Source: Desulfosporosinus fructosivorans (GTDB lineage Bacteria; Bacillota; Desulfitobacteriia; Desulfitobacteriales; Desulfitobacteriaceae). Taken from it: a DNA stretch of 38,898 bases. The DNA lies in assembly GCF_004766045.1 (NCBI RefSeq), contig NZ_SPQQ01000025.1, positions 1 to 38,898 of the forward strand, in the 5' to 3' direction. Below, one piece after another: positions 30,392 to 38,792 of this stretch. Position 1 is the stretch's first letter. Each line of letters opens with the position of its first letter. Both the position numbers and the translations under genes were made by a program. Under the pieces are notes generated by a model. That model saw only the letters and a program-made list of their open reading frames with translations, made no database searches and was not told the DNA's origin.

Positions 30392-31288
30392 TTATATAAA
30401 TAGAAGTGATACGCCAATTAGAGAGATAACGGCACCAAAGATCTCTCTTGGAAATACTTTTTCTTTAAGTATGATAATTGACATTGGAATAATCAATATA
30501 GGGGTGATTGACATGATTGTCGATACGATGCCAGTCGGTGCATGCTGAACAGCAAACAATGAAAGTGATACGCCGATGAACGGCCCAAATAATGAGCCGA
30601 TGGTGATATGTTTCATCGCCCTATGATCTTTTAGCGCTGTATATAAATTCCCCCAGTTTTTAGAGATCGTAATTACAATTGAAAAGCCGATAATAGCAGC
30701 AATAATTCTAATTTGAGTTGCAGCGATAGGGTTATAGGAACCCATCCCATATTTACTAAAAACCAAACCAAATGCTTGCCCTAAGGCCCCGATAAAGGCA
30801 TATATCAGTCCTTTTACTGGATGCGTCAACTTAACTAGCTTGTCCCCTGGATTTTTGGTAAGGATTACAAGAGCAATCCCTCCAACTGTAATGACCATTC
30901 CAATTGCACCCAATAATGTAATTTTTTCTCCCATCAGAATAAAACCCATTATTGCCGTAATCGGCGGAACAGAGGACATGATTAACATCGATATACGTGC
31001 GCCTACCTGCACAAAAGCCTGGAATAAAAATAGATCTCCAATAACAAAGCCAATCAAGCCCGAAAAAGACAACCATAACCAAGTAGTGCCCGATGCATCT
31101 GAGGGTAACAACATTCCCCGAGTTAATAAATTAAAGACAGATATTAGGGCAAGTGCTATAAATAGTCTTATTAAATTAACCGATATCGAACCAACTTTTT
31201 TGCCTGCAGATTCAAAGGCAACTGCACTAATTGTCCAACATAAGGCCGTTGCAAGAGCAGCAATTTGTCCTATATGTGATTGAAACAT
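30392..31288 (-). CDS. EamA/DMT-family transporter
   Basis: 298 residues from ATG 31288, chosen because AGAGGAATATCAT precedes it; a longer frame to 31471 has no ribosome-binding site and would run across a terminator. Ten membrane helices in two EamA halves: IGQIAALATALCWTISAVAF and LSFSGLIGFVIGDLFLFQAF in the first, VKGLIYAFIGALGQAFGLVF and LFAVQHAPTGIVSTIMSITP in the second. It belongs to the drug/metabolite transporter superfamily; the substrate is unknown. It is a single-gene unit with terminators on both sides. Confidence 0.9.
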   Translation of the reverse strand: MFQSHIGQIAALATALCWTISAVAFESAGKKVGSISVNLIRLFIALALISVFNLLTRGMLLPSDASGTTWLWLSFSGLIGFVIGDLFLFQAFVQVGARISMLIMSSVPPITAIMGFILMGEKITLLGAIGMVITVGGIALVILTKNPGDKLVKLTHPVKGLIYAFIGALGQAFGLVFSKYGMGSYNPIAATQIRIIAAIIGFSIVITISKNWGNLYTALKDHRAMKHITIGSLFGPFIGVSLSLFAVQHAPTGIVSTIMSITPILIIPMSIIILKEKVFPREIFGAVISLIGVSLLFI

Positions 31289-31409
31289 ATGATATTCCTC
31301 TATTCTCATTCTTACCCATAGAGTAGATATTTTCCATTCAGTCATTATAGCATAAGAGGTACTGAATAATTTACTATTTTTGAAAAAAGAGCAGCTCTTT
31401 TGGACATAA

Positions 31410-31443
31410 CCAAAGACCCTGCAAATAGTCGCAGGGTCTTTGG
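31410..31443 (-). terminator. Terminator of the Glu-Ala-Val repeat gene
   Basis: CCAAAGACCCTGC (31410-31422) pairs perfectly with GCAGGGTCTTTGG (31431-31443). On the minus strand it is followed by a second hairpin, AAAAGAGCTGCTCTTTT, with a T-run (about 31384-31401), so two terminators stand in a row. Confidence 0.75.
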
Positions 31444-31537
31444 TTCCTATGGAGCCGATCGTCGGTATCATTCCAACGGCCTACTCATTTTTCCTTATAG
31501 CGCTTGGTAAAATACTTTACAAACTCATCCTTAGACT

Positions 31538-32608
31538 TTAATTGCCTTGTAAGGCGTCTTGTTGAGCGTCAGTATTTGTTTCGCCATTTACATTACTATT
31601 CAAATCAGTCTTAAATTCGCCCTTATGGCCATTGTTGAATTCGCCTTTACTTTGCATACCTCTTTGAATGGCGTCTGCTTGAGCCTGGGTAATTGTACCG
31701 TCTTCCACTAGGCTAGTCAACGCGGTTTTAAGATCAACTTTTTCTGGTGTAGCTTCTTCAACAGGTGTAATTGCTACTTGAATAGAGTCTGCTTGAGCCT
31801 GGGTAATTGTACCGTCTTCCACTAGACCAACCATCGCGGTTTTAATATCTACAGCTTCTACAGCTTCTACTGCTTCTACTGCCTCAACAGCTTCTACGCC
31901 TTCTACGGCTTCTACTGCTGGTACTGCTTCTACTGCTTCTACTGCTTCTACTGCTTCTACTGCTTCTACGGCTTCTACGGCTTCTACGGCTTCTACGGCT
32001 GGTACGGCTTCAACAGCTTCTACGCCTTCTACGGCTTCTACGGCTTCTACGGCTGGTACGGCTTCTGCGGCTTCTACTGCTTCTACGCCTTCTACGGCTT
32101 CAACAGCTTCTACGCCTTCTACTGCTTCTATTGCAGGTTTAATTGCACCTTGAATAGCGTCAGCTTGGACTTGGGTGATTGTTTCGGCTTTTACTAGACC
32201 GTCCATGACGGTTTTCATATCTACTGGTGTTGCTTCTTTAGAAGGTTTAATTGCTTCTTTAATAGCGTCAACTTGATCCTGGGTAATCGTACCCTCTTGT
32301 ACTAGACCCTTCAGAACGGTTTTAAGTTGGCCGAAATGATGTCCTTTATTGAATTGAGCTTTATCTAAGCTGACCTTTGGGGTCGCATTTTGAATGTTCT
32401 CTTTAGCCTGGTTAAGTGAGCCTGAAGTTACAAGACTATCTAAATGGCTTTTAGACCAATTGTATGCTTCACATGATTGTGTTTGTGAAAACTCTGAAGT
32501 ATCTACTGTATTACTGCTTGTCGTGTTCGCAAAAGCAGCGGATGCCGATAATAGTGTGGTAATAGCAGTCGCTATTACAATTGTTGTTGTTTTAGTTTTT
32601 TTCATCAT
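31538..32608 (-). CDS. Secreted protein with a long Glu-Ala-Val repeat
   Basis: 356 residues. A Sec signal peptide opens the protein (KKTKTTTIVIATAITTLLSA, cleavage near SAAFA/NTT). Four helical modules of the type LKTVLKGLVQEGTITQDQVD-AI (near residues 95, 130, 255, 290) flank a low-complexity stretch of about 95 residues made of EAV, EGV and PAV triplets (about 160-255). The modules repeat the motif L(V/T).(D/E)GTIT(Q)(A/D)QADAIQ, common in secreted clostridial proteins. The tail is hydrophilic with many Asn, Gly and Gln. The mature protein is acidic. It is probably exported and cell-wall-associated, with a stalk-like repeat; the function is unknown. Confidence 0.85.
   Translation of the reverse strand: MMKKTKTTTIVIATAITTLLSASAAFANTTSSNTVDTSEFSQTQSCEAYNWSKSHLDSLVTSGSLNQAKENIQNATPKVSLDKAQFNKGHHFGQLKTVLKGLVQEGTITQDQVDAIKEAIKPSKEATPVDMKTVMDGLVKAETITQVQADAIQGAIKPAIEAVEGVEAVEAVEGVEAVEAAEAVPAVEAVEAVEGVEAVEAVPAVEAVEAVEAVEAVEAVEAVEAVEAVPAVEAVEGVEAVEAVEAVEAVEAVDIKTAMVGLVEDGTITQAQADSIQVAITPVEEATPEKVDLKTALTSLVEDGTITQAQADAIQRGMQSKGEFNNGHKGEFKTDLNSNVNGETNTDAQQDALQGN
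31851..32130 (-). repeat. 9-bp microsatellite-like tract (Glu-Ala-Val triplets)
   Basis: About 30 consecutive 9-bp units of the type GTAGAAGCA/C on the minus strand, a few replaced by GGC or CCA variants that give EGV and PAV. Units are nearly identical, so slippage can add or remove whole triplets without breaking the frame and change the stalk length. Confidence 0.9.
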
Positions 32609-32786
32609 TTTGAAAACCTCTTTCCGATTTAACTCAACTATATATTAAAGTTGTATTTCATATTTCATATTTATCTGTTGCGTTGTGTTTCTTTGTTACA
32701 AACATACGCATCACCACCTTTCAATATTTTTTGACTTGAGAGGTAATTCTGGCGTTTGTTAACCTTAGCCTTAAGCTATCTCTGGA

Positions 32787-32987
32787 ATGGCCCTTTCACA
32801 TGGTTCCCTTTTTGCATTTGCTGATGGTACATTACCAAATCGTTTGGCGATACAACTGCATCTCATTACTGCAGAAGCATTTGTAGATCAAACAGGTTGA
32901 ACAGGTACACAATAATTTGCTTGGCGTGGAATACAGTTTGTATTAACCGCTCAACTAGCGGGTAATAATCAGCTGTTGTTTATATAG
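32787..32987 (+). pseudogene. Possible remnant gene with two in-frame stops
   Basis: A 66-codon frame starts MALSHGSLFAFADGTLPNRL, continues IQLHLITAEAFVDQTG, then has TGA (32898), TGTQ, TAA (32913) and goes on FAWRGIQFVLTAQLAGNNQL to TAG. The beta-rich, Gly/Thr/Gln-containing pattern is protein-like on both sides of the stops. It could be the decayed end of a surface protein gene. I do not recognise a family and the evidence is composition only. The rest of the gap 32609-33062 shows nothing I can support. Confidence 0.3.
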
Positions 32988-33062
32988 TAGTACAAACTTG
33001 TTACCATTCAGTGACCCTTATATGTTGATAATGTGAAGGCATATAAGGGTAAAAATAGAAAT

Positions 33063-33093
33063 AAAAAGGCCCCCATCGTTTCCGATGAGAGCC
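33063..33093 (-). terminator. Terminator of the AGCS gene
   Basis: On the minus strand GGC...CATCG (33093-33083) pairs with CGATG...GCC (33078-33068) around GAAA, with mismatches at the lower stem, followed by TTTTTATTTC. Confidence 0.65.
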
Positions 33094-33156
33094 AATTAGC
33101 TTACATTCCCTACATACAAGCTAGGCACGCGCTTTCCTTACCATAGATAATTTCAC

Positions 33157-34536
33157 TTATTTTTCAATAACTCGTATGGGGTCTGTCGATATTTCATCTA
33201 AGTTGTCTTCCCAAAGATATTTTTTCGTTTCAGCCACAATAACTCCACTTAAGAGAATTAATGCTATCAGGTTTGGTAGGGCCATCAGGGCATTCATCGC
33301 ATCTGCCATATCCCAAACGACAGGCAATGCCATAATTGATCCTAAGAAAACAACAACAACCCAGGCAATTCGATAAGGCATAATTGCAACTTTTCCAAAT
33401 AAATATTCAATCGCTCGTTCGCCGTAATAGGACCAACCGAGGATTGTTGAAAAGACGAAGGTTAAGAGCCCGAAGGTCAGTACTAGGGGTCCTACCACAG
33501 GGATCAAACCAAACGCTGCTTTAGTAAGTGCGGCGCCTTGCAATCCATCAGTTATTGCTGGACTACTCATGATACTACTGACTAAGACGATACCGGTCAT
33601 TGCACAGACCACTACGGTATCCCAAAAGGTCCCTGTAGCTGAGACGAGGGCCTGTCGAACAGGATTTCTAGTTTGAGCAGCCGCGGCGACGATTGGAGCT
33701 GAGCCTAAGCCAGATTCATTAGAGAACAAGCCGCGGGAAATCCCATAGCGAGCAGCCATCATGATCGAAGCTCCGGCAAATCCACCTCCAGCAGCTTGAG
33801 GGGTAAAGGCTGATTTGAAAATTAAGGCGATGGCAGGGCCTACGTAAGCAGAATTTATAACCAAAATAACGATACAGCCAAGTACGTAAACAATAGCCAT
33901 AAAAGGTACAAGCTTTTCACAGACACGTGCGATAGATTTTACGCCGCCGATTATCACGACACCTGTGAGGATGGCCATGATAGCACCGCTAATATAAGGT
34001 GATATGTTAAATGTTTCGTACACCATACTGGAAACGGAGTTGGCTTGGACTGCGTTGCCAATCCCAAAAGCAGCAATTGCTGTAAAAATGCTGAATAATA
34101 CTGCAAGCCATTTCTGGCCGAGCCCGTTTTCAAGAGCGTACATCGGGCCACCAAGCATTGTCCCATCGGAGGTTTTAACTCGGTATTTAACCGCTAGTAA
34201 GGCCTCCGAATATTTGGTTGCGATCCCAAATACCCCTGTCAGCCAGCACCACAGTACGGCACCAGGACCGCCAAGTGCAACGGCCGTTGCTACTCCGACG
34301 ATATTTCCTGTACCAATAGTTGCCGCGAGAGCTGTTGCGAGAGCGCCAAATTGGCTCACATCTCCTTCTGCCTTTGAGTCTTTGGTCACAGAAAGTTTAA
34401 TTGCTTTAAAGATATACTTTTGTATGAAGCGGGTTCGATAGGTTAGGAATAGGTGTGTACCGAAAAGTAGAACAAGCATAGGAGGTCCCCATAGGTAACC
34501 GTTGGCCCAGATAATTATGTTGTGAAATGTTTCCAT
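33157..34536 (-). CDS. Sodium:alanine/glycine symporter, AGCS family
   Basis: 459 residues, about eleven membrane helices. Family signatures: FGALATALAATIGTGNIVGV near 64, GPGAVLWCWLTGVFGIATKY, GGPMYALENGL, and SRGLFSNESGLGSAPIVAAA near 268. AGCS proteins import alanine or glycine with sodium or protons across the cytoplasmic membrane. It lies about 130 bp downstream of alanine dehydrogenase on the same strand, with a hairpin between, so it may be read from the same sigma-54 promoter or its own. AAAGGATCGTGGAGAGAACGC precedes ATG 34536. Alanine catabolism is the evident joint role. Confidence 0.93.
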   Translation of the reverse strand: METFHNIIIWANGYLWGPPMLVLLFGTHLFLTYRTRFIQKYIFKAIKLSVTKDSKAEGDVSQFGALATALAATIGTGNIVGVATAVALGGPGAVLWCWLTGVFGIATKYSEALLAVKYRVKTSDGTMLGGPMYALENGLGQKWLAVLFSIFTAIAAFGIGNAVQANSVSSMVYETFNISPYISGAIMAILTGVVIIGGVKSIARVCEKLVPFMAIVYVLGCIVILVINSAYVGPAIALIFKSAFTPQAAGGGFAGASIMMAARYGISRGLFSNESGLGSAPIVAAAAQTRNPVRQALVSATGTFWDTVVVCAMTGIVLVSSIMSSPAITDGLQGAALTKAAFGLIPVVGPLVLTFGLLTFVFSTILGWSYYGERAIEYLFGKVAIMPYRIAWVVVVFLGSIMALPVVWDMADAMNALMALPNLIALILLSGVIVAETKKYLWEDNLDEISTDPIRVIEK

Positions 34537-34600
34537 GCGTTCTCTCCACGATCCTTTCTCTAATAATTTAATCTCCTAGTCAACGTAGCCTCAAGAGGTA

Positions 34601-34633
34601 GGAAAGCCTATAATTAAGAATAACAGGCTTTCC
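34601..34633 (-). terminator. Hairpin between ald and the AGCS gene
   Basis: GGAAAGCCT (34601-34609) pairs with AGGCTTTCC (34625-34633). On the minus strand no T-run follows (TACCTCTTG), so it may be a partial terminator or an mRNA-processing or stabilising stem lowering AGCS expression relative to ald. Confidence 0.5.
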
Positions 34634-34668
34634 AACGCTTAACATATCATATCATATCTTGTCTTGTT

Positions 34669-35787
34669 TTATGCTAGAATTTCGGCTACTGGTGTATATG
34701 GTAGATTTTGATCATCTGCTACAGCCTTAAAAGTTACCTGTCCATTATAAACATTAAGCCCGCGTGCTAATCCTGCATCGTCCTTAAGGGCTTGTCGCCA
34801 GCCTTTATTGGCTATTTTCAAAGCATAGGGGAGTGTAGCATTTGTTAGAGCAAAGGTGGATGTACGAGACACTGAACCAGGCATATTGGCAACTGAATAG
34901 TGTACTACACCGTACTTCATATAGGTCGGATCGCTATGAGTAGTAACCCGATCAATAGTCTCAATAGAACCGCCTTGGTCTATCGCCACATCGACAATTA
35001 CCGAACCAATTTCCATAGATTTAACCATTTCTTCGCTAACAAGTTTGGGAGCTTTGGCACCAGGAATAAGTACTGCCCCAATCAAAAGATCCGCTTTTTC
35101 GACCCACTTTGCGATATTATAGCTGTTGGACATGACAGTTGTGACTCTACCGCCAAAAATATCATCCAGATAAGCAAGACGGTCACCTGAGTTGTCAATA
35201 ATCGTAACCCGTGCACCCATACCAACTGCCATTTTAGCTGCATTGGTACCAACAACACCGCCCCCAATAATGACGACTTGGGCAGATTCTACACCAGGTA
35301 CTCCACCTAGTAGGATACCTTTGCCACTCCATGGTTTTTCAAGCATTTGGGCACCAATTTGTACTGACATGCGGCCAGCAACTTCACTCATAGGCGACAA
35401 GAGGGGCAAGGTATTATTACGCCCTACAATGGTTTCGTAAGCAATACCAATTACCTTTTTCTCCAGCAATGCTTTTGTTAGCGCAGCCTCAGGTGCTAAA
35501 TGCAGGTAGGTGAATAGGATTTGCCCTTCATGGAATAGATCATATTCCGCCGCTAACGGTTCTTTGACTTTAATGATCATTTCAGAACGATCAAACAATA
35601 TTTTCTTGTCGGCAATGATAGTTGCACCAATTTTAGCATAACTTTCATCTGAAAAACCGCTTCCCAAACCGGCACTATGCTCGACCAATACCGTGTGCCC
35701 TGCTCTACACAAATCCCCAGCGCCTGCAGGAGTTAGCCCTACACGGTTTTCATTGTTCTTAATTTCCTTTGCTACACCAATAATCAT
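34669..35787 (-). CDS. ald: Alanine dehydrogenase
   Basis: 372 residues, the usual length. Signatures: MIIGVAKEIKNNENRVGLTP at the start, IIKVKEPLAAEYDLF (catalytic Lys about 75), LFTYLHLAPE (catalytic His about 96), and the NAD-binding VVIIGGGVVGTNAAKMAVGM near 170-190; VDVAIDQGGSIETIDRVTTH and VANMPGSVSRTSTFALTNAT complete the family pattern. It converts L-alanine plus NAD to pyruvate, ammonium and NADH. A perfect sigma-54 promoter lies 82 bp upstream and a sigma-54 activator gene is next door. In spore formers Ald also supports sporulation and influences alanine-triggered germination. Confidence 0.97.
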   Translation of the reverse strand: MIIGVAKEIKNNENRVGLTPAGAGDLCRAGHTVLVEHSAGLGSGFSDESYAKIGATIIADKKILFDRSEMIIKVKEPLAAEYDLFHEGQILFTYLHLAPEAALTKALLEKKVIGIAYETIVGRNNTLPLLSPMSEVAGRMSVQIGAQMLEKPWSGKGILLGGVPGVESAQVVIIGGGVVGTNAAKMAVGMGARVTIIDNSGDRLAYLDDIFGGRVTTVMSNSYNIAKWVEKADLLIGAVLIPGAKAPKLVSEEMVKSMEIGSVIVDVAIDQGGSIETIDRVTTHSDPTYMKYGVVHYSVANMPGSVSRTSTFALTNATLPYALKIANKGWRQALKDDAGLARGLNVYNGQVTFKAVADDQNLPYTPVAEILA

Positions 35788-35868
35788 TATTAATCCCCCT
35801 TATTGTTATTGCATTACACGTGAAATGCTAATCTGGCTTATCTTCCTGTCCTTGCCTTTATTTAAGAA

Positions 35869-35884
35869 TGCAATAATCGTGCCA
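35869..35884 (-). promoter_or_regulatory. Sigma-54 promoter of ald
   Basis: On the minus strand TGGCACGATTATTGCA (35884-35869) matches the -24/-12 consensus TGGCAC-N5-TTGCA exactly. It is about 80 bp before the ald start codon. Binding sites for the adjacent activator are expected in 35890-35985; no clean palindrome was seen there besides TTTAC...GTAAA at about 35909-35942. Confidence 0.88.
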
Positions 35885-35985
35885 AATCTGAAGTGCCTGT
35901 TTAGTCTGAATTTACTAAATTAACAGTCTCCTTTCTGTAAACTTATATTTCCAATAATCGTTCCACTGTTACGTTAAGTTTCCAG

Positions 35986-36031
35986 AACAAACACAATCAG
36001 CACCCCCAAAGGGATGCTGATTGTGTTTGTT
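35986..36031 (-). terminator. Terminator of the sigma-54 activator gene
   Basis: AACAAACACAATCAGCA (35986-36002) pairs perfectly with TGCTGATTGTGTTTGTT (36015-36031). It lies 19 bp after the activator stop, between that gene and the ald promoter. Confidence 0.8.
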
Positions 36032-36049
36032 TAACTTCATTAAACGTGT

Positions 36050-37600
36050 TCACGATAAAGGCAACTCATATTTGCGCATTTTTTTCAACACTGCTGTATG
36101 AGATAGTCCTAGTACTGCACCCATACGCCTAGAAGATCGGAAGCGCAAAGAGGTTTGTTGTAGAATTACTCGTTCTATTTCTCCTAGACGTTCCTCCAAT
36201 GTCTGATATGTTTCAAACTGTACTAAGGTAGGAGCTGCTGTTGATCCAGATAACCGACCTAAAAATATATGCTCTGACTGTACCTCTTCACCGTCAACTA
36301 GATTCACTGCACGCTCTATGATATTTTTCAATTCCCTCACATTACCCGGCCAATTATAACCCTCTAAGCGTTGTAATGCCAACGGAGAAAACCTCATTAC
36401 TGAACGCTGTAGTTTTTCGGCGAAACGTTTTAGAAAGATTTCACTGAGCAGTCGAATATCTTCAAATCGCTCTCTCAAGGGCGGTATTAACAAGGGAATA
36501 ACATTTAGTCGATAAAATAAATCTTCCCGAAAAGTTTTATCTGACACCATATCTTCCAAATTGCGGTTAGTAGCAGCAATAATCCGCACATCTATGGCTA
36601 CTTCCTTATTGCTACCCACCCGCCGTACGCGTTGCTCTTGGAGGACACGTAGCAATTTCACCTGTAAATGAGCAGATACGTCTCCCACCTCATCGAGAAA
36701 TAATGTCCCACCATTGGCTAGTTCAAATAGCCCCGGCTTACCTCCTTTGACCGCCCCAGTAAAAGCGCCTTCTGTATACCCAAACAGTTCACTTTCCAGC
36801 AACGTGTCCGGAATAGCTGCACAGTTAATAGGTACAAAGGCTGCTTTGGCTCTTCGTGAAGCACTATGCAGGGCCCTGGCAAATAATTCTTTACCTGTTC
36901 CAGTTTCGCCGTTAATAAGTATTGTGGAGTCACTTGCTGCATAGCGACGAGCCTGTCCTAACACTTCCTCCATAACTGGGCTGACAAAAGGAATATCAGC
37001 AAATGTCATTGGTAACGAAGTTGTCATACTACGCATCAAGTTCCTAACGTCATGGGTATCCCTAATTACTGCAATCACGCCAATTACATCATCACACTTA
37101 TTCCGTAGAGGTATGGTATTTACAACACAATAACCATGATCTGAGGCAATGAATACTTCCCGATTGTTATGCTGACAACCAGTTTGTAATGTTTCTTGTA
37201 TCAGCAAATTTTTAAAAAGCGTAGAACCTAAAGGCTGTCCCGGAACCTGTTGAGCAGACAACTTAAGCATACGAACTGCAGCAGGATTACATTGTGTGAT
37301 AATACTATCCTGATTGACCGCTAAAATCCCGTCTTGGACCGAGGTTAAGATAGCCTCTAATTGCTCTGCACGCCCTTTGGATGGCATAAAGGAAATTTCT
37401 ACTATTTCCTGCACCCCACTAATACTACTCAGTTCTTCAACAAACTCTATGCGTTGGTCTTGTAAAACATCCTGGCACTCCAAAAATACGATACCCTCTT
37501 GCACTTCCATTGATATAATATTAGTTTCTCGTTTCGCCAAAATCAAAGTAATATCATGGACAATGCCGACACGATCGATATATGGTATGCGTAAATACAC
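36050..37600 (-). CDS. Sigma-54-dependent activator, TyrR-like (ACT-PAS-AAA+-HTH)
   Basis: 516 residues. Residues 1-75 form an ACT domain (RIPYIDRVGIVHDITLILAK), 80-190 a PAS domain (ILTSVQDGILAVNQDSIITQ), 205-430 the AAA+ core with Walker A GETGTGKE (231-238), the sigma-54-contacting GAFTGA (278-283) and Walker B GGTLFLDEVG (297-306). The C-terminus RRMGAVLGLSHTAVLKKMRK is a TyrR/Fis-type HTH. GAFTGA is intact, so it should drive sigma-54 transcription. ACT domains bind amino acids, so alanine or another amino acid is a likely effector. The ald gene with its sigma-54 promoter directly downstream is the obvious target. Confidence 0.95.
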   Translation of the reverse strand: MYLRIPYIDRVGIVHDITLILAKRETNIISMEVQEGIVFLECQDVLQDQRIEFVEELSSISGVQEIVEISFMPSKGRAEQLEAILTSVQDGILAVNQDSIITQCNPAAVRMLKLSAQQVPGQPLGSTLFKNLLIQETLQTGCQHNNREVFIASDHGYCVVNTIPLRNKCDDVIGVIAVIRDTHDVRNLMRSMTTSLPMTFADIPFVSPVMEEVLGQARRYAASDSTILINGETGTGKELFARALHSASRRAKAAFVPINCAAIPDTLLESELFGYTEGAFTGAVKGGKPGLFELANGGTLFLDEVGDVSAHLQVKLLRVLQEQRVRRVGSNKEVAIDVRIIAATNRNLEDMVSDKTFREDLFYRLNVIPLLIPPLRERFEDIRLLSEIFLKRFAEKLQRSVMRFSPLALQRLEGYNWPGNVRELKNIIERAVNLVDGEEVQSEHIFLGRLSGSTAAPTLVQFETYQTLEERLGEIERVILQQTSLRFRSSRRMGAVLGLSHTAVLKKMRKYELPLS

Positions 37601-37650
37601 AGTTAGCTCTCTCCCCTCTCCACGCTAATCTAAACAGAACGAAATCATCT

Positions 37651-37836
37651 TCAGTTCTTCAGTTTTGGACTGCTCAACACCCATACAAATTCAATTTCCG
37701 TTCGTCTGATCACAACATTTCGATCTTCAGCTGTATTAACAAACATATCTCTATCTCGTAGCGCTAGGTTCTTTAAGTAGTAAACTCTATTTAATATTAA
37801 ATCAAAAGACGATATGGTATCAGAGGGAATAAACAT
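37651..37836 (-). CDS. Small protein of unknown function
   Basis: 61 residues from ATG 37836, with CAGAGGGAAAATTCACT in front. The sequence (FIPSDTISSFDLILNRVYYL, LRDRDMFVNTAEDRNVVIRR, TEIEFVWVLSSPKLKN) has a mixed helical and beta pattern and normal charge, with no membrane segment. It ends 51 bp before the activator gene and could be its leader cistron. I recognise no family. Coding potential is plausible but not compelling. Confidence 0.4.
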   Translation of the reverse strand: MFIPSDTISSFDLILNRVYYLKNLALRDRDMFVNTAEDRNVVIRRTEIEFVWVLSSPKLKN

Positions 37837-37947
37837 AGTGAATTTTCCCTCTGACTCTTACCACATATATACTATACCATGCGTATAGATTACGAGCTAT
37901 TATGTTCTATAAATAACCTATATTTTACATACTATACGCACAGGAAA

Positions 37948-37990
37948 GCGACCGCACACTCAATATCTGAAGACACGAGTGTGCGATCGC
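37948..37990. other. Imperfect hairpin in the gap before the tRNA genes
   Basis: GCGACCGCACACTC (37948-37961) pairs with GAGTGTGCGATCGC (37977-37990), with one mismatch near the base. It may be a terminator for neither or either side. The gap 37837-38051 shows no gene. Confidence 0.5.
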
Positions 37991-38051
37991 CATTTACCTA
38001 TTACAATATTTGCATTCAAAACCCTATTTCAAATGATATATGATATAAAAA

Positions 38052-38071
38052 ACCGCACCTTATGGTGCGGT
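38052..38071 (-). terminator. Terminator of the tRNA operon
   Basis: ACCGCACC (38052-38059) pairs with GGTGCGGT (38064-38071) around TTAT; TTTTTTAT follows on the minus strand. It lies 12 bp after the last tRNA gene (Gly). Confidence 0.85.
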
Positions 38072-38082
38072 ATATATTCTCA

Positions 38083-38156
38083 TGGAGCGGGTGACGAGAA
38101 TCGGACTCGCGTAACTAGCTTGGAAGGCTAGCGCTCTACCATTGAGCTACACCCGC
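38083..38156 (-). tRNA. tRNA-Gly (anticodon TCC)
   Basis: A complete cloverleaf with encoded CCA. Acceptor stem GCGGGTG/CACCCGC, D arm with AGCTCAATGGTAGAGC, anticodon loop CTTCCAA, and T arm with GAGTCCGATTCTC. It is the last gene of a four-tRNA operon. Confidence 0.97.
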
Positions 38157-38223
38157 ACGCTTAGTATTAGAGGGATATTCGAACGCTCACATGAACGGAT
38201 ATGAACCGCTTGCTTTACCAACT

Positions 38224-38298
38224 TGGCTCCCCGAGTAGGACTCGAACCTACAACCTACCGGTTAACAGCCGGTTGCTCCACCATTGAGCTATCGAGGA
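38224..38298 (-). tRNA. tRNA-Asn (anticodon GTT)
   Basis: A complete cloverleaf with encoded CCA. Acceptor TCCTCGA/TCGGGGA with one T-G pair, anticodon loop CTGTTAA, T arm TAGGTTCGAGTCCTA. Confidence 0.97.
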
Positions 38299-38348
38299 AT
38301 ATTGGCCACTCCCGCAGTTTGCTGGAGGCATTGAACGGATTGAATCTA

Positions 38349-38425
38349 TGGTGGGCCATCCGCGACTCGAACGCGGGACACCCTGATTAAAAGTCAGGTG
38401 CTCTAGCCGACTGAGCTAATGGCCC
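38349..38425 (-). tRNA. tRNA-Lys (anticodon TTT)
   Basis: A complete cloverleaf with encoded CCA. Acceptor GGGCCAT/ATGGCCC, D arm AGCTCAGTCGGCTAGAGC, anticodon loop CTTTTAA, T arm CGCGTTCGAGTCGCG. Confidence 0.97.
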
Positions 38426-38428
38426 TTT

Positions 38429-38503
38429 TGGCTGGGGTGGGAGGATTCGAACCTACGGATGCCAGAGTCAAAGTCTGGTGCCTTACCGCTTGGCGACACC
38501 CCA
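38429..38503 (-). tRNA. tRNA-Gln (anticodon TTG)
   Basis: A complete cloverleaf with encoded CCA. Acceptor TGGGGTG/CACCCCA, D arm CGCCAAGCGGTAAGGC, anticodon loop CTTTGAC, T arm TAGGTTCGAATCCTC. It is the first intact tRNA after the 5S rRNA gene and lies only 3 bp from tRNA-Lys. Confidence 0.97.
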
Positions 38504-38685
38504 ATCATTTATATTAAGCCTGAGCAGTTGCTCTAGGACCCAATAGCTATATCCATTATCTATTTTCACGTTTTGGGCATTAAATGCATCGTACCTCTCG
38601 GAACAGATTTACAAACGACTGTCGTCTGTCACCTTTTACACTCAAGCACTGCCCATCTTAGTTTAGAATATTTACTATTATTCAC

Positions 38686-38744
38686 TGGAGAGCTTGATTC
38701 GGTGAAAAACCCGTGCAACCCTTAGACCGCTTGACCAAAGGTCC
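38686..38744 (-). pseudogene. tRNA-like remnant, possibly tRNA-Glu
   Basis: On the minus strand GGACCTTTGGTCAAGCGGTC resembles the acceptor and D arm of tRNA-Glu (TTGGTCAAGCGGT is nearly identical), and TTTTTCACCG recalls its anticodon loop, then CGAATC a T loop, ending CTCCA. Only about 59 nt are left and no cloverleaf closes, so the gene is not functional. The surrounding gap 38504-38792 contains nothing else I can support. Confidence 0.35.
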
Positions 38745-38792
38745 ATAATTTAGTATAACGTACCTTCTTTAAAAAATAATCGTGACACAAAA

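Noticed and set aside
31289..31471. N-terminal extension of the EamA transporter
   Set aside because: It spans the terminator at 31410-31443 and has no ribosome-binding site; ATG 31288 has both the site and the normal family start.
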